From Halichondria panicea (Eukaryota; Porifera; Demospongiae; Suberitida; Halichondriidae): a stretch of 64,000 nt of DNA. The stretch covers positions 4,783,301 through 4,847,300 of the forward strand of contig NC_087390.1 of NCBI RefSeq assembly GCF_963675165.1, read 5' to 3'. Shown here one piece after another: positions 20,291-33,000 of the stretch. The notes under the pieces are model-generated. The model saw only the letters and a program-made list of their open reading frames with translations, was not told where the DNA came from and made no database searches. A program made the position numbers and the translations under genes. Within the stretch, counting starts at the first letter, position 1. Each line of letters starts with the position of its first letter.

Positions 20291-21827
20291 ACGAAGCATT
20301 ATTTTGCAAATCCACACAAATACCAAGCCAAGAAAACATGACTAGAAGCCTATAGAAACTCTTACTTGCACTTCATTGATCCTTGAGCAGCTGTAGCGGT
20401 CTACACACACAGACACACAAACACACTACCGTATACCTCGCTTGCGCATGCGCACCGAGGCATAATCAACCTCTCAGGAGCGACCACCTCTCTACTCCGT
20501 ATAACGAGCAGCTTTCTAGTCCCTAACTAGCTTTAGCAATGGCAAATAACTATGGAGGGCCATTTGGGTCAAAAATAAGGGAATATAAACTCATGTCAAC
20601 ACACGGCTAAAAGACACGCTCAGGCAACACACGCTCAGAAGACGCGCTCAGGCAACACGCGCTCAAAAGACGCGCTCAGGCAACGTGCCCAGGAAACGCG
20701 CTCAGGCAACACACGCTCAGAAGACGCGCTCAGAAGACGTGCTCAGGCAACACGCGCTCAGGCAACACACGCTCAGAAGACGCGCTCAAAAGACGTGCCC
20801 AGGCAACGCGCTCAGGCAACACACGCTCAAAATACGCGCTCAGGCAACACGCTCTGGAAATACGCTCAGCCAGCACACGTTCAGGAGACTCGCTCAGGCA
20901 ACACAGATTCGGAGTATCTTGACCTTTGTACCGGTTATTTTTCACCTTTGTACTGTGTACTGTGTACTATATGGAGTAGAGAAAATCGTGTAAAAATCTC
21001 AAAGACACAAGAACTGAACACGTGCACACATTATAGAACTATAGCTACACAAAACAATGAGGTAATCATTAGCAGATTTGACCATTGCACTTGAACATTT
21101 TACTCTAAATAAAGCCCTTGCACTTTAACCTTTTGCTCTAAATGAAGTGTATTACTTGAGCGTGTGTTACTTGAGCATGTGTTCCCTGAGCGTGTTTTCT
21201 AACCGTGTATTGTCTGAGCGCGTTGCCTGAGCACGTCTTCTGAGCGCGTTGCCTGAGCACGTCTTCTGAGCGCGTTGCCTGAGCACGTCTTCTGAGCGCG
21301 TTGCCTGAGCGCGTCTTCTGAGCGTGTGTTGCCTGAGCGCGTTTCCTGGGCACGTCTTTTGAGCACGTATTTTGATCGCGTCTTCTGAGCGTGTGTTGCC
21401 TGAGCGCGTTGCCTGAGCACGTCTTCTGAGCGCGTCTTCTGAGCATGTGTTGCCTGAGCGCGTTGCCTGAGCGCGTCTTTTAGCCGTGTGTTGACATGAG
21501 TTTATATTCCCTTATTTTTGACCCAAATGGCCCTCCATAAATAACCTCCCAGAACGGACAGCCACACCCAGAATTAGCAGAAAATTATTGCTGAGATAGC
21601 ATTATTTTGCACAATCGTGAAAACCTGGCTGTAGCTTGTCTCTACAGCCTTTTCAAAGCTTGTATGAGCTAAAGAAGCAGTTAGCAAAGCCCCAAGATTC
21701 ATTTGCAGCAAGAAATTACTCATAGAAAATACATAGCTGGCAATCGAAACCTCCCAAGGAAGACCACCTCTCTATAACGGCCAAATGGCTGTTCCCCAAT
21801 GGTGTCCGTTTTATGGAGGTTCCACTG
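19826..21827. mobile_element. Pogo/Tigger-like non-autonomous DNA transposon with TA target site
   Basis: Inverted ends CAGTGGAACCTCCAT (19826) and ATGGAGGTTCCACTG (to 21827) are each bordered by TA (19824-19825 and 21828-21829), the Tc1/mariner-superfamily signature. The 2002-bp body contains no transposase frame and is itself interrupted by the foldback element at 20551-21539. Confidence 0.75.
20551..21539. mobile_element. Nested foldback element with minisatellite arms and 6-bp target duplication
   Basis: Ends TATGGAGGGCCATTTGGGTC and its complement enclose inverted arrays of about 11-28 bp units (ACGCGCTCAGGCAACACACG on the left, the complement on the right). AATAAC flanks both ends (20545-20550 and 21540-21545). 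The start TATGG and the 6-bp duplication match the foldback at 18631-19564, so both belong to one family. The Gln/Arg-rich open frames within are repeat artefacts. Confidence 0.8.
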
Positions 21828-22172
21828 TAGGCATAACTCGAAAACGAAGCATTATTTTGCAAATCCACATGACTAGAAGCCTGTAGAAGCTTTTACTCAT
21901 TGATCCTCTACACAGACAGACACACAAACACGCTACAGTATACCTCGCTTGCACATGCGCACTGAGGCATAACAAGTGAAGAATCGCCAACTGTAATATA
22001 AAGGCGAGGCACCTAGGTTCAAATGAATAGTACAAAACAACCCCTAAAACAGACATGACTTTGTTCTCCAACTGGGTTCCATGCATTCTTTCCAGAGCCT
22101 ATACATTGTTACCTTCAATTGTCAATTGCCCAAATCAATTCGGCAATGGTGCTTTTCTGGTGTTCAATACAG
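21828..22172. other. Stretch without a supportable gene
   Basis: Contains a second copy of the ATACCTCGCTTGC(G/A)CATGCGCAC motif (21939; first copy near 20434), i.e. more of the flanking repeat family. No exon supported. Confidence 0.4.
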
Positions 22173-24790
22173 GTGTACTATGATCATAGTAGGATAGTGC
22201 ACTCTGATCACACCTCACGACAAAAGCAGTATCAGTCAAGATCTCCTGGAGATGAAGCAGGTATTGTAACTCCATTGTCACATACAATGTAACTTTCAGT
22301 TGTTGTACCTTTACCTTATATGGTGGTTTCCTGGTTCCCTGACATAACTCAGACTTGATGTCTGGGTATTTGTCCTTATGAATTAGGGAAACCTCTCGTA
22401 ACAGTCACCTAGCTCTGACTAAAGGCCAGACCACCCAGGTTCCAAAAATGATCTTTTTGCACTTGTACACTCTTCATAAATAAGTACATGTAACAACCAA
22501 AACTTTGGTATAATGAGGGTTACACTTAATCAAATCTTGGCTATCTCCATATCCTACATACATAATATACAATATACATCCTACAGGTAGACTATGCTCC
22601 ATGGCTATTGAGGTGGTGTGTGGGTCGAAAGCCATTCGAGCTGAGGTCAAGAGCAGAGTGGTGTCAGTACAGGCCAGCAAAACAGAGACCCACAAGAAAA
22701 CCTCTGATGCTATCTCCAGGAATATGCAGGAGGCCAAATCTATGTTTGTGTGTGTGTGTTAAATTCCACAATTAGCATAGTAGTTCCACAAAATCCTAGT
22801 GTGCAAGTGGTATAACAAGGGCGTATGAAGGAAAAGAGGGCATGCAACAGCTTGCGAGCAAAAACTGAAGTGGGCAGTGGAAAAAACATTTGCTCGCATG
22901 TAGGGTTGATAGTCCGTTGTATGTCCTCTTCTCCTTTATATCACTTGTTGTACCCTATTTCCACACATAGTACTAGCACAATTTATTTACTAGCACGCAG
23001 TAGAGCCCCTTTAATCTGGCCTATCACAGTTGTCCTTTTTCAGGGGTGGCCGTTCGGCAACTGTAAATTCCTCAGCAGTCCGTTCGCCATGATTGTTTTA
23101 ACAATTTATTCAACATACTTTATAAAGCTTGAGTAATTCATTAACTACATCTGTTCAAATACTGTACAGAGAGACATGATATTGGAGAGAGGTCAAGTGC
23201 GTCTGGCCCAAAACTCTACACTCCACCAACAACACGGAGAGGAGATTGCCCTCGGCATTGCACTGGGACCAGTCTCAGACAAGCACTGGTAAACCCATAA
23301 TAATTATAGTTATTGGGCATCAATCTAGTGGTTGTGTATTACGATTATTAGACGGGTCAGCCATGATTTCACTAGTCTCCTTAGATATACCATTAAACTG
23401 TAGAGTACCTCATTTTGGGGCTTTTCCCAATGTGTAGGGTTTCTATATTCTCACTTTCCCTAGTGTACATGTATCCATTCAGCTTATAGCACTTATAGCA
23501 GTGGATTAACTGGCTTCCACTAGGTCATAATTATTGAGGTTGCCTTAGGAGTGCACTCTTGTGTATCCTAGCTCAGATGGTCCATTTCCTGAATGACCCC
23601 ATTACCATGTGTGTACACTGGAGTGGCACACCCATGCACAGTTGGTATCATGAGACCCTCTCTTAGCTATTCCCTTGGCTTTTTTCAGTCTTTAGGGAAT
23701 TAGATATGATTATAATTTTGTATGTATTGGGCAATGAAAGTGCTTATTGTTGTTTATTCAGATTGGTTGCTGTGGTATCCATGTTCTATGATAAAAATTC
23801 CAGCACCAAAATTAGATAACAAATCTTTTTACCCTGTTACATCATTCTGGTACGTAGCTTTATTTGTTTATTTATAGATGTGTGTAATGCATGCACTTGC
23901 ACATGCTTATCCTTTTATCTTTGATACGTGTACAGTACTACTTATAATACGGTGTACACTGCACCCCCCTTATAATTTTGGTGCATGAACTTATAAACAC
24001 CATTCTCCAGAATACACGTCCATATACATGTATCACCCTGCTCCCCTGCAGGTCAGTGTCTGAGAAGGTGGAGCGACCACTCTCCCAGATGAGACCAGGC
24101 TCTGCCGCCGAGGAGAGAGAGAACTTCAGACAAACAAAACGAAAGCTCACAAGGTCAGCATGAGCCATGCTATGTTTGGGAGTGCATTACAATCATTGTG
24201 TGTAGTCACATGTCATCGGCTGGTCAGCCACTAATTGAGACAGTGATGTAGTGGCACTGTACTGTACATTTGTAACTGACAGGTACACATATACACTGGG
24301 GCTCACCATTAATAGCTGTAACTGACATGTACACTGGGGATCACCATTGATAGCTGTAACTGACATGTACACTGGGGCTCACCATTGATAGCTGTAACTG
24401 ACATGTACACTGGGGCTCACCATTGATAGCTGTAACTGACATGTACACTGGGGCTCACCATTGATAGCTGTAACACTGGGGTTCACCATTGATAGCTAGC
24501 TGTAACAAAATTAAAAGTGCTATAATTATACATGTAGCATAGGACAGTGAGGTTGAAGCGGATGCCACAAACATACTAGTTCTTTACTAGAGTGATCACA
24601 ATAGACAAAATAATTTCACTGATTCGAGTATTGTCTACTCCATGCACAGACAATTGTCTGCATCAAGTGAGCGAGCCTCTCTGGTGAACTCCACTGACAA
24701 GAGACTGGCCAATCAGCTGAGAGAGGGCTCACAGAGTGTCTTCCTTGACTCTCAGACCCTCAGAGTTAGGAGAATGTCCCTCGATAACAG
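22173..24790 (+). CDS. Coiled-coil protein, partial, possibly tektin-like
   Basis: Exons 22173-22260, 22587 to about 22747, 23170-23288, 24052-24153 and 24650-24790 join with consistent phases (1; ambiguous at the second donor; 2; 2). Landmarks in the conceptual protein are EVVCGSKAIRAEVKSR, DMILERGQVRLAQN, SEKVERPLSQMR, NFRQTKRKLTRQL and SQSVFLDSQTLRVRRMSL. The heptad-like, charged helical character and the VERPLS and QTLRVRRM stretches recall tektin-type ciliary proteins, but I cannot confirm that family. The first and last exons are not identified. Host-like: no stops or indels in the accepted frame. Confidence 0.45.
22808..22884 (+). repeat. Intronic repeat shared with 5618-5700
   Basis: A near copy of the intronic segment of the DUF6589 gene (GGGCGTAT, then GAGGGCATGCAACAGCTTGC). 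Source element unknown. Confidence 0.5.
24270..24505 (+). repeat. 38-bp tandem satellite, about 6 copies
   Basis: Units of TGTAACTGACATGTACACTG plus GGGCTCACCATTGATAGC, with end units diverged or shortened. It lies in the intron between exons 24052-24153 and 24650-24790 of the coiled-coil gene. Confidence 0.9.
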
Positions 24791-26134
24791 GTGCAATAAT
24801 TATGCTTGCTGTATTATGTGGATGTATGCATTATTATATTAGTCTCAAAGCTGTACAATCATGTGTAGGTTGCTACTGTACAAGTATTGACACTTGTTTT
24901 GTTCCACAAGAATTCAAAGCATATTATTTTAATGGTGCTCATCCAGATGAGGTTGGTCACATTTCAACGGAGGAATGTGCGTGCACGGAGAAAAAAGAAA
25001 AGATATACGGAAACTTACAGAGAAAGCATGAAAAGTAGCTATCCTAGCTAAAGCCAGAAGGCTGCAAACGATACTAGTAGCAGATGATGCTAATAATACC
25101 CAGTCACACTAAAAAGTGAGTAGCATAGTCGTACCGAAGCAATGAGCCAGAAACTAAGTTAATCACAAACTTCCAGCTTGATTCTTTGACTCCTGTCTTA
25201 ATGTAGCAGGTATGGCAATGATAGGCTTACACTAGCTACTACGATTCATAAACTAACAGGAGATGTAATACAAGAGAGATAACATAAGATAAATGCTCAG
25301 GAATGCAAAACGAGACAAAAGTGCTGACTCAGCGGATTGAACACGGTTGGAGGTAAATTCGAGGCCAAACATGGTTTGCATAACACTTTTCGCCGCGGTT
25401 AAATCGTGACCAACCTCCTCTGGTGCTCATCCATGTTTATATAATTGCTGTTTCTAAAATTGCAGGTTTGGTGCAGTGACCTCTTTGGCTTGACTGTGAA
25501 CATTCTTACAAACTTGGTGTATATTTACATATCAACTGGCTTATAGTTCTGTGTTGCATATACTTTGTGTCATTGTGTACATTTATGTATTTTATCAAGA
25601 GTTTATAATTATAATTATAATAGAGCATGAACTCTTGATTTTATCCTTTATGAGAGTCTATGTTATAGGCTGGTTCATGAGACTATATGTTTCTGTCGCT
25701 GAATCTGTTGACAGCTAGCCTAGTTGCGTTTGGTATCTGTGATGGTTACTGGACCTAACCTTAACCCTATCAATATGAGGAAGGAAGTGCATGATCGATG
25801 ACATCATTCTGTTTTACAGTATAAATTGAGATGTATCAGTCAATGGTTGATTCAGTTCATATGCATACATGCATGTACAAGCTTAAAAAAGTGTTCTAAA
25901 ATTGAGTCAGCAAAAACGTAAAAGCAATTTGGCTTGGAATGTCAAAGGTCATAATTTTATTAGTGAAAGTTCAAACAAGGGAAATTCCTTATTTGTAGCT
26001 GTGTATTAGATCTAGTACATTTTAGCGTTTGTTTTTGGTGTTCATTTTAATACAAGATACAAGTAGCTAGCTAAGCTCGCAGTTTACTGTCTAGATCTAT
26101 TGGTGTGTCAGCAAGTCCTTTCCAGGAACTTACA
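24791..26134. other. Intergenic or unresolved 3' end of the coiled-coil gene
   Basis: An open stretch at 24911-25038 ending in a Lys/Glu-rich tail could be the last exon, but its splice phase could not be confirmed. 25040-26134 is AT-rich and without recognisable genes. Confidence 0.3.
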
Positions 26135-29100
26135 ATGGACGAACACGACGGTGCTTTACCGCTGAATGTTGAATACAGAGCCTTTCAGCAAATGTGCGGC
26201 ACTTTGCACATTGGTATTCAAGCTGGTCTGTCGGATGTTGTCAATGAAGTATTCGCTAAAGGACTCATCTGTTCATCCACTAAGAGTGTAGCTGATAATG
26301 CAAGCATTGGAGAACCTTCTCGAGCATCTACACTGCTGAACTCGATGCTGCATAGGACCAAAATATGTCCGAAGACATTTACCTTGTTTGCAGAAGCACT
26401 GGACTCCATACCCTCATTTCAGTATCTTTCGACTGACATGAGGAGTAATTTGACTGCACTCGAAGAACAAGAAGCCAAAAGAAGGAGGGAATTGCAACAA
26501 GAGGTGAGTGTACGTTGAAAAAATAGAGCCAGTTTACATGTTTCAAAGCCGAACGTGCTACATACAATGACAAAACTACCCAAAGTACGTTATTGATATA
26601 CTAGCTAGTTCCTTCGTTTATATATCTACAACGGTGGCTTTTATTCACTCTGCCATAATTATACTATACAGACTGAGAAACAAGAGCGTAAGAGGCAAGA
26701 ATTACAGCTGCTTCGAATCGTGCAGAAGCCCAAGTGCTCAGAGCCAGTGCATGTGGTAGCACCAGACTCCTACACCTCTCCCAGTGGTAGCACCGTACGT
26801 AGGATTGACATACCACACCCCCAATCTCCCATAGTTCATGACTCAATGAAAAAATTCAACCACCAGAACTCAACACCTGGACTTGACCCTAATTCAAGGT
26901 GGGTACACTATAGTACTAGGTATACGCACACGCATGAATAGCCTCGCGCAGAGTTATATCTAAGTACTACTTTTTAAGTTTTAGTAGAAAGAAGGAGAGT
27001 AGCCTCGATTCCAGGCCGCATTAAAATACGGCCTGGTACCTATTGCAGGGGTGATAGTGCGCATGCGCTTCAAATTACCCAGAATATGGGTAATCGTACT
27101 ACGAACGTAAAACCTTAGTAAATTACACAGGAAATTAGTCCGTTTACTAAGAATATGTTCCGTAATACTTTATCTCTATGACTGAGCTCTGTAAAGCTGT
27201 GGCTTATGCCGTCTATTGTGTTGGTCTAGAAGGCTTGAACACTAGTTTTAAGACAGAAGAGGCTCTCATCTACGTCTAGGATGGTCCTATAGCCGGGTTG
27301 TCTTCGCAAGTAGCAGTTTGAAGCACCATACACTTCCCATAGCCTGTACAGATCCAAGGTAAGACATCCTGACCATACAACCGTCATAGAGGTAGATGAG
27401 AGCCTCTTCTGGCTTCAGACTAGTGTGAAAGCCTTCTGGAACAACGCAATAGAGAGCTAAGCTGATGTACAAAGATAGAAAATAGATGAGAGAAAGAAAA
27501 AGGGGATTCCCCAGATTTTGGAGAATAAACTAACGCATGCGCACTATCACCCCTGCAATAGGTACCAGGCTGTATTTTAATCGGCCTGGAATCGAGGCTA
27601 GAAGGAGAGTAAACTTGCTAGAGAGTATAGAGAATAAGTTATGGAATAGCAATCATAGAATCAGAACTCTTTCCATGAGTAGTAGTGTGGTTGTTGGTCA
27701 TGTGAGACTCTTATATAGCTACAGGATCTATATGGCTATACAGCCGGCCTATATGGCTAGCTTTTCCGGCTAGATGTATATAGCTTTATTCTTCGTGTAT
27801 GCGTGTATCTAATGTATGCCAATAGTAGATCAGTTAGGAGGTAATAAAGATTAACCGAATGTAGCCACACCCAATTCCGCATTCTGAAGCGTGACATCAA
27901 GAGTTCACTTATCAAGAGTTCACTAGTGAACTCTTGGTGACATACATACATACATATATACATACAAAAGTTTTCTGAGATAAGATGCAGTATTAGTTGT
28001 AAGGCGCTCGGCAATTATATACAACAGTAAGTGTTGTAACTATTTTTTACCTGAACACCCGTGTATAGCGCACATACCTTACCTTATAAGGAATATGTGA
28101 TACGAGAGCATTCAGCTAATTGTATGGGTGCATGCATGTTTAAAGGAAGTGGTAACTTTCAGTTAGGATGTTTTAATTCAACAGTTATCAAGAAAGGGCT
28201 GACCGTAGAAACTGGATTATTAGCGCTTACACGATTATAAGCGTATCTTTATTTTAAGCGTGGTTGAGGTTTTAATTCAGTTCATGCATGGGATATTCTT
28301 TTTTGTGGCTACGTGTACTACAGGTAAAGGTGATCATTCGTGGCTAAAATATTCATGCTCAGAAATTCAACAAGAAAATGTTGCCCCCCCCCCCTGAAAT
28401 TACCGCTATACGGTACTCGCGAGTGATTAAAATTAATATTCATATAATTATATAGCATTTAGTGTTTCCCCCCAAAATATGCAATTTTCTCGTTACTCTG
28501 CAGTGTTGTCTCAACTCCGACTGCCAAAACGGTCCGACTGACTCCTGACACTACTACCAGACCAGAACTGGGCTATGTGGTAGCTGTGGCCGTTGAGAGT
28601 CCCGGCCGTGCTGTTATCACTGGTCAGAAAGCAGCGTTGGTATATCCTACTGCAAGCTACCCGATGCCTACACGAGCTAGTATCCATGGGGGGACAGCAA
28701 CAGCAATGATGATGCCAGCCCCTTCCCCTTCACATTCGGCACCGTTCACAGTACAGCATAGCTTTTCCGACAAGCAACTACCTCTTCTATCAAGTTCAGC
28801 ACCTTCAAAGATACCTCTCTCCGATATAGCCATCCTTCGATATCCTAGTACCTTGTGTGTAGAACCATACACTAAACAAGATGGCGAAACAACTTTAGAA
28901 GTTCCTACTGCTTCTGTTATTCCTCCTACTCCAAGCAGTCCCAAACCTTCAATTGATGCTCGCATACAACAACAATCAGATTTTGACGATTCAGACGATT
29001 CAGGATTAAATCTTAAAATTGGAGAAACTATGAGGTCATTGTCAATTGAAAGTTCGAGTAGTTCTTGCTCTCATGATTTTCATTCTTTGGAATCTGATTC

Positions 29101-29575
29101 TGAGGAGGTTGTTCAGGAGTCTGACAGTACACACGATGGCACAAGCGGCAAAAAACTGCACCGCTCGGTATCTTGTGAAAAATGCTTGAAAAAGATGTTA
29201 CGCAAGAGAAAGGAAGAGATCGACGAAATGGAAATTGAGAAAAGTCGTGTTCAACTTGATTACGATCTACTACAGGCAGCTTGTAAGAGTAAAATCGATA
29301 AACTTTATAAAGACTCTTCAGCGTTACAAAATGAAGTTTATGAATTAACTATAACTCTTCAACACTATGGAACTGAAAATAATGAATTACATCAACGTAA
29401 CAGCAATCTTTTGGCGACAAATACTGCCCTTAAAGATGAGAACTGTCAATTAAAAGATGATCTGAAAGGAGTAAAAGCTGATGCGTATGATATGACTGTT
29501 GCTCTGAGGAGTGAGAGGTCAAAGTCTCACCGCTGTCCCACTTGTGAGTCTGAATTTACATACCGTTATATATAA
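26135..29575 (+). CDS. CARD-like / coiled-coil protein with C-terminal CxxC (555 aa)
   Basis: Exons 26135-26503 (phase 0), 26672-26898 (phase 2) and 28504-29575 join in frame. Residues about 15-105 have the helix spacing of a CARD/death-fold domain (GLSDVVNEVFAKGLI, ASTLLNSMLH, FTLFAEALDSI), then a Glu/Arg-rich helix. The middle is Ser/Thr/Pro-rich and disordered-looking with acidic Ser clusters (SDFDDSDDSG). From about residue 415 a CEKCLKKMLRKRKEE segment begins a long coiled coil, ending HRCPTCESEF near the stop; the CxxC pairs may bind zinc. This architecture suggests a signalling scaffold that oligomerises through both ends. Function inferred only. The second intron holds the RecQ-derived MITE. 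Confidence 0.75.
27001..27599. mobile_element. MITE with AGCCTCG ends, 11-bp target duplication, inverted RecQ fragments
   Basis: Ends AGCCTCGATTCCAGGCCG and CGGCCTGGAATCGAGGCT extend into about 65 bp of imperfect inverted repeat. AGAAGGAGAGT flanks both sides (26990-27000 and 27600-27610). The left arm holds a plus-strand frame starting at ATG 27177 (TELCKAVAYAVY ... TSFKTEEALIYV). The right arm holds the minus-strand counterpart (YCVVPEGFHTSLKPEEALIY), continuing into DVLPWICTGYGKCMVLQ, a damaged Walker A like the RecQ helicase at 9.6 kb (FPTGYGKSICYQ). Two inverted copies of the start of a RecQ-type gene thus sit inside matching transposon ends. Confidence 0.8.
27913..27936. repeat. Perfect 24-bp palindrome
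   Basis: CAAGAGTTCACT followed directly by its complement AGTGAACTCTTG, with a further half copy just upstream (27898-27910). It lies in the second intron of the CARD/coiled-coil gene. Could be a cruciform or a protein site; no function assigned. Confidence 0.7.
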
Positions 29576-29618
29576 TTACTGATCCTGTATATATAATGTG
29601 TGTAGATCTGTAATGTAT

Positions 29619-29624
29619 AATAAA
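29619..29624 (+). terminator. Polyadenylation signal AATAAA
   Basis: AATAAA 44 nt after the stop of the CARD/coiled-coil gene, followed by T-rich DNA. A well-placed 3' end signal for that gene. Confidence 0.55.
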
Positions 29625-29755
29625 TCTGTTTTAATTTTTTTATAATTTATATGATCACGACATAATTATATTGAATTCTTTTGTGAAATTAAACACACTT
29701 TGCACAAAATAATAAAAGTTGGCGATAACAAACAATCATGCAACATGATCAAAAG

Positions 29756-29942
29756 TACCGTATAGCGGGTAATTTTCGGGGACAAAATATTCGTGGTTGA
29801 ATAGTTTAGTCATTTCGTGGTTGCTGCTTGCACTGCAGGCAAAGGTAGGCAAGGTCGCTTCATTTGTGGGTAAAATATTTGTCGTCATGCAGACCTTCAA
29901 CCACGAATATTTTGCCCCACGAAAATTACCCGCTATACGGTA
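29756..29942. mobile_element. MITE, TACCGTATAGCGGG family (187 bp)
   Basis: TACCGTATAGCGGGTAATTT at the left and the complement, AAATTACCCGCTATACGGTA, at the right, with an internal inverted repeat around ATATTCGTGGTTGAA. TA borders fit a Tc1/mariner-type MITE. Relatives lie at 47415-47612 and, as fragments, near 28330-28420, 48240 and 905-1110. Confidence 0.8.
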
Positions 29943-30042
29943 ATTGAAGAAATCAAGAGATCATTATAATATTAATTCGTGCATAATTTATGGTGCTTGA
30001 TGAACAAAGATGACGTGCTGTGTGTGAGAATTATGTAGACAA

Positions 30043-33000
30043 CTAAATATGAGATGTCAGAAAATCAATAACAGTTTTGACCTGCAATCGCGACGTCTTT
30101 TCGAATCCCACAACTTTAATTTCAGTATGGCTAAAATCAAACGTGAATTCCACCTCTCTCTTTTGCCCATTGTCAGCGCACGGCGGTAAGTCCACCATCA
30201 GTTCTCCAATTTTCACTGCTCCTCCGCTGTCATCGCCATCTGTGTACCATATCTCCCGAGCATTTTCTAGAGAACTGAATATTTCAATGTGTACGTTCAT
30301 TTGATCAGAACTGACTGGAACGCTAGTGCATAAGTACACGTAATCAGGGTTTATGACTTCACCGATTTCTATGATAGTTTGGAAGAGATTTTCACATAAC
30401 GCTCTACCATTCGAGTCAGTTAATTTCCGTCGAGCATCATGAATGAAATTATCGAAAGGCCTGATAACAGATTTTCCATACGTTGCATCAGCTCGTCGAG
30501 CTTGTATAAATGATGGGTTAAAGTGGAACAAAGCTGCTCCTTCTACGACTGCCAGCTCAGGATTTGGAGGGACTATTATCTGACACTGACCACTAAACGT
30601 TTCTTTAATTCTCATGTACAAGTACGGGCATCCTCCAAATCCACCAACCAAATAAATCACTTGAACAGCTTCTAACAAACGTCTCAAATGTTCGGACAGC
30701 AGCGTTATTATCCCCTTTACTACAGGTGTAAAGAATACCTTCATTTGAGACGCTGATATCCGAAGGCTTCTTCTTTCCAAAGTAACTTGCTCTTTGAGAT
30801 CTTCGCTTAATGCAAGATTGTCGATAATTGCCTCCCGGTAAATCTCCAGAAAAGAAGGAGGAAGCCTTATCACAGTATCTCGTTGTGACGACTCATCTAG
30901 GCGACCAAACGTCTGTTTCTGTTCTTCAAAGCTTACGTTGACAATTTCGTCTAGCTCGCATTTATTCATTGCATTCATCTCTGGGTCAGTAGTCTTAACA
31001 TACAACGAGAGCTCTGAGTCTCCAGTTAGCTTCTCGAGAAAACTCAAGAATTCTTGATTAACCCGAGTTCCACCACAGTAATTGCCAACCGGTTGATGCA
31101 ATTCCTCCACGACAGGGTATACTTTGACTGATACAATTTTATGGGACGACACATCGACTGTGCCACCTCCGATATCTACAATCAGATAAGTGGAACCCAG
31201 AGTTTTCTTGCGTGGTGCTTCACAGTGAGGAGCCACAAGTCCTCTTCTGAGCATCTGATGACAGTACAGAGAGGCAGATTCAGGCTCCAGAGCTAGCAAC
31301 AATTTTTCAGGTGAAGACTCCTGTGGAGGAGCTAGAGGCTGTGCTGATGTGACTTTGAGCCTCCCACAAGTTTCTTTAGAGCAGAGACCAGCCTGTAATA
31401 ATGATACAATGGGTTCTTGAGTAAACAACGTTAATCCACAAAACAGAATCTTTCTAGCTAGCCAGCTACACTTAATTAATTCTTTATAACACGCAACCCT
31501 AGTAGCTGATTCATGCAGCCATATGCAATATTCATTCTCTGTCTCAAATACCGCGGAACAAAAACGTACATAGTATTCACGTGAAACCCATGCAACCACA
31601 AGTGGTTGACGACCCAACTACCCTCTGGGGTCATTTAGGCAAGACTTAATAGTGTAATTATTGCTTGTCCTACGTATTCACACAACCAATGTGAAATATA
31701 ATTAAGCGAAAGGATTAAATAGAACTAGATGGGCCTGGCCCGTCCCCTCCAAAAAAGGGACCGGTAGGGTTTCATCTAGTGAAGGGGGGGGGGGGAAGGG
31801 TGAACCTCCCCCCCCCCCAAATATTGTAGAATAATAACATCATTATTCTACAACTTATATGTAACTATAGATCAACTGTAATGCACTAGCATATAAAAGG
31901 GGTTGTGGTCAACAAATGTAGGAGTGGCCAAACCTATTGCGATGTGCTTACACACGTCCAAACTCTCCCCTAATCCTAGATGAAACCCTGACTGGTCTTC
32001 GAGCTTATAATTATCTCTCACAGATCTGTTTGTTATTATTGGGGCGAGCGAAGCGAGTCCCTTAGTTAGTCATGAACGTGGTCCGGGTGGTGTATGTATG
32101 TATGTAGTGGGCCGGCAGGCCGGCATGGACCAGCATACGATATTTGCTTTTGTGACTCGTGATCCTTTACCAATTTCTACGTGAGTCAACTGATAACTTT
32201 AGCTTGATAAAAATATGAATAGCGACAAAACTAGCGATAAGGAGGGAGCGGGAGCGACAGGCAAGATCCCCAGAAACAGCTAAAAAGAGGGAAAGGAGGC
32301 TTGCTAGACCCAGAGAAAGATACAGGGCACACAGGAAGTGAAGGTAACTAACTCAAACGGTTCTGTAAAAAAATGTTGTGTAGAAAGTGCACAAGCCAGC
32401 AGAAAACAGCGTACTTACTGTGGGTTTTGCCTATAGACTTCAGGGCACCAGACTATTAAGTGGCCAAACATTATTAAACGTTCATTACACTTACAGAGAC
32501 TCCAGAGGCCACACAGGCACGCTTGGAAGCAACACATGCAGGCAGAGGCATACAGAGTGAATCCCGATATGCCTCTATTCGAACAATCTGCTGTTCAATC
32601 CAAGATGCTGTTTATATCTGCAGTCATGCCAATAATGTCCATCTTATAGATTACCATTTGGACAATATGAATACGCAGGCCATGTCATCAACCTGCCACA
32701 AGATGTGGTGTCATTTGCACAATATCTTTCAGCAAAGTTGGATGCGTCGCTTTCCCCATGGCGCTTGCGTCACCCTAGTAATTATGTGGTGTAGTTCCAA
32801 GAAGTTTGGTACGGTTGAACCGAAATTAACTCATTGAACTCTCACAGATTTGTTTGCTTATGATAGTTCATCAAGCATTCGTTCTTCTGAATTGAGTATA
32901 ACTATATGAAATTGTTAATTTTGGCAGCGCCTTTAACCAGAGCTTAGCTTGCTGCAGCGAAGGGGAGGAGCTAGGACGCCAAAAAAAGGACCTAGGGCCA

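Noticed and set aside
20685-21446. Open frames rich in Arg/Gln/Ala on both strands
   Set aside because: They come from the inverted minisatellite arms of the nested foldback element.
19826-21827. Autonomous pogo/Tigger transposon
   Set aside because: The ends and TA sites are there, but no transposase frame exists inside.
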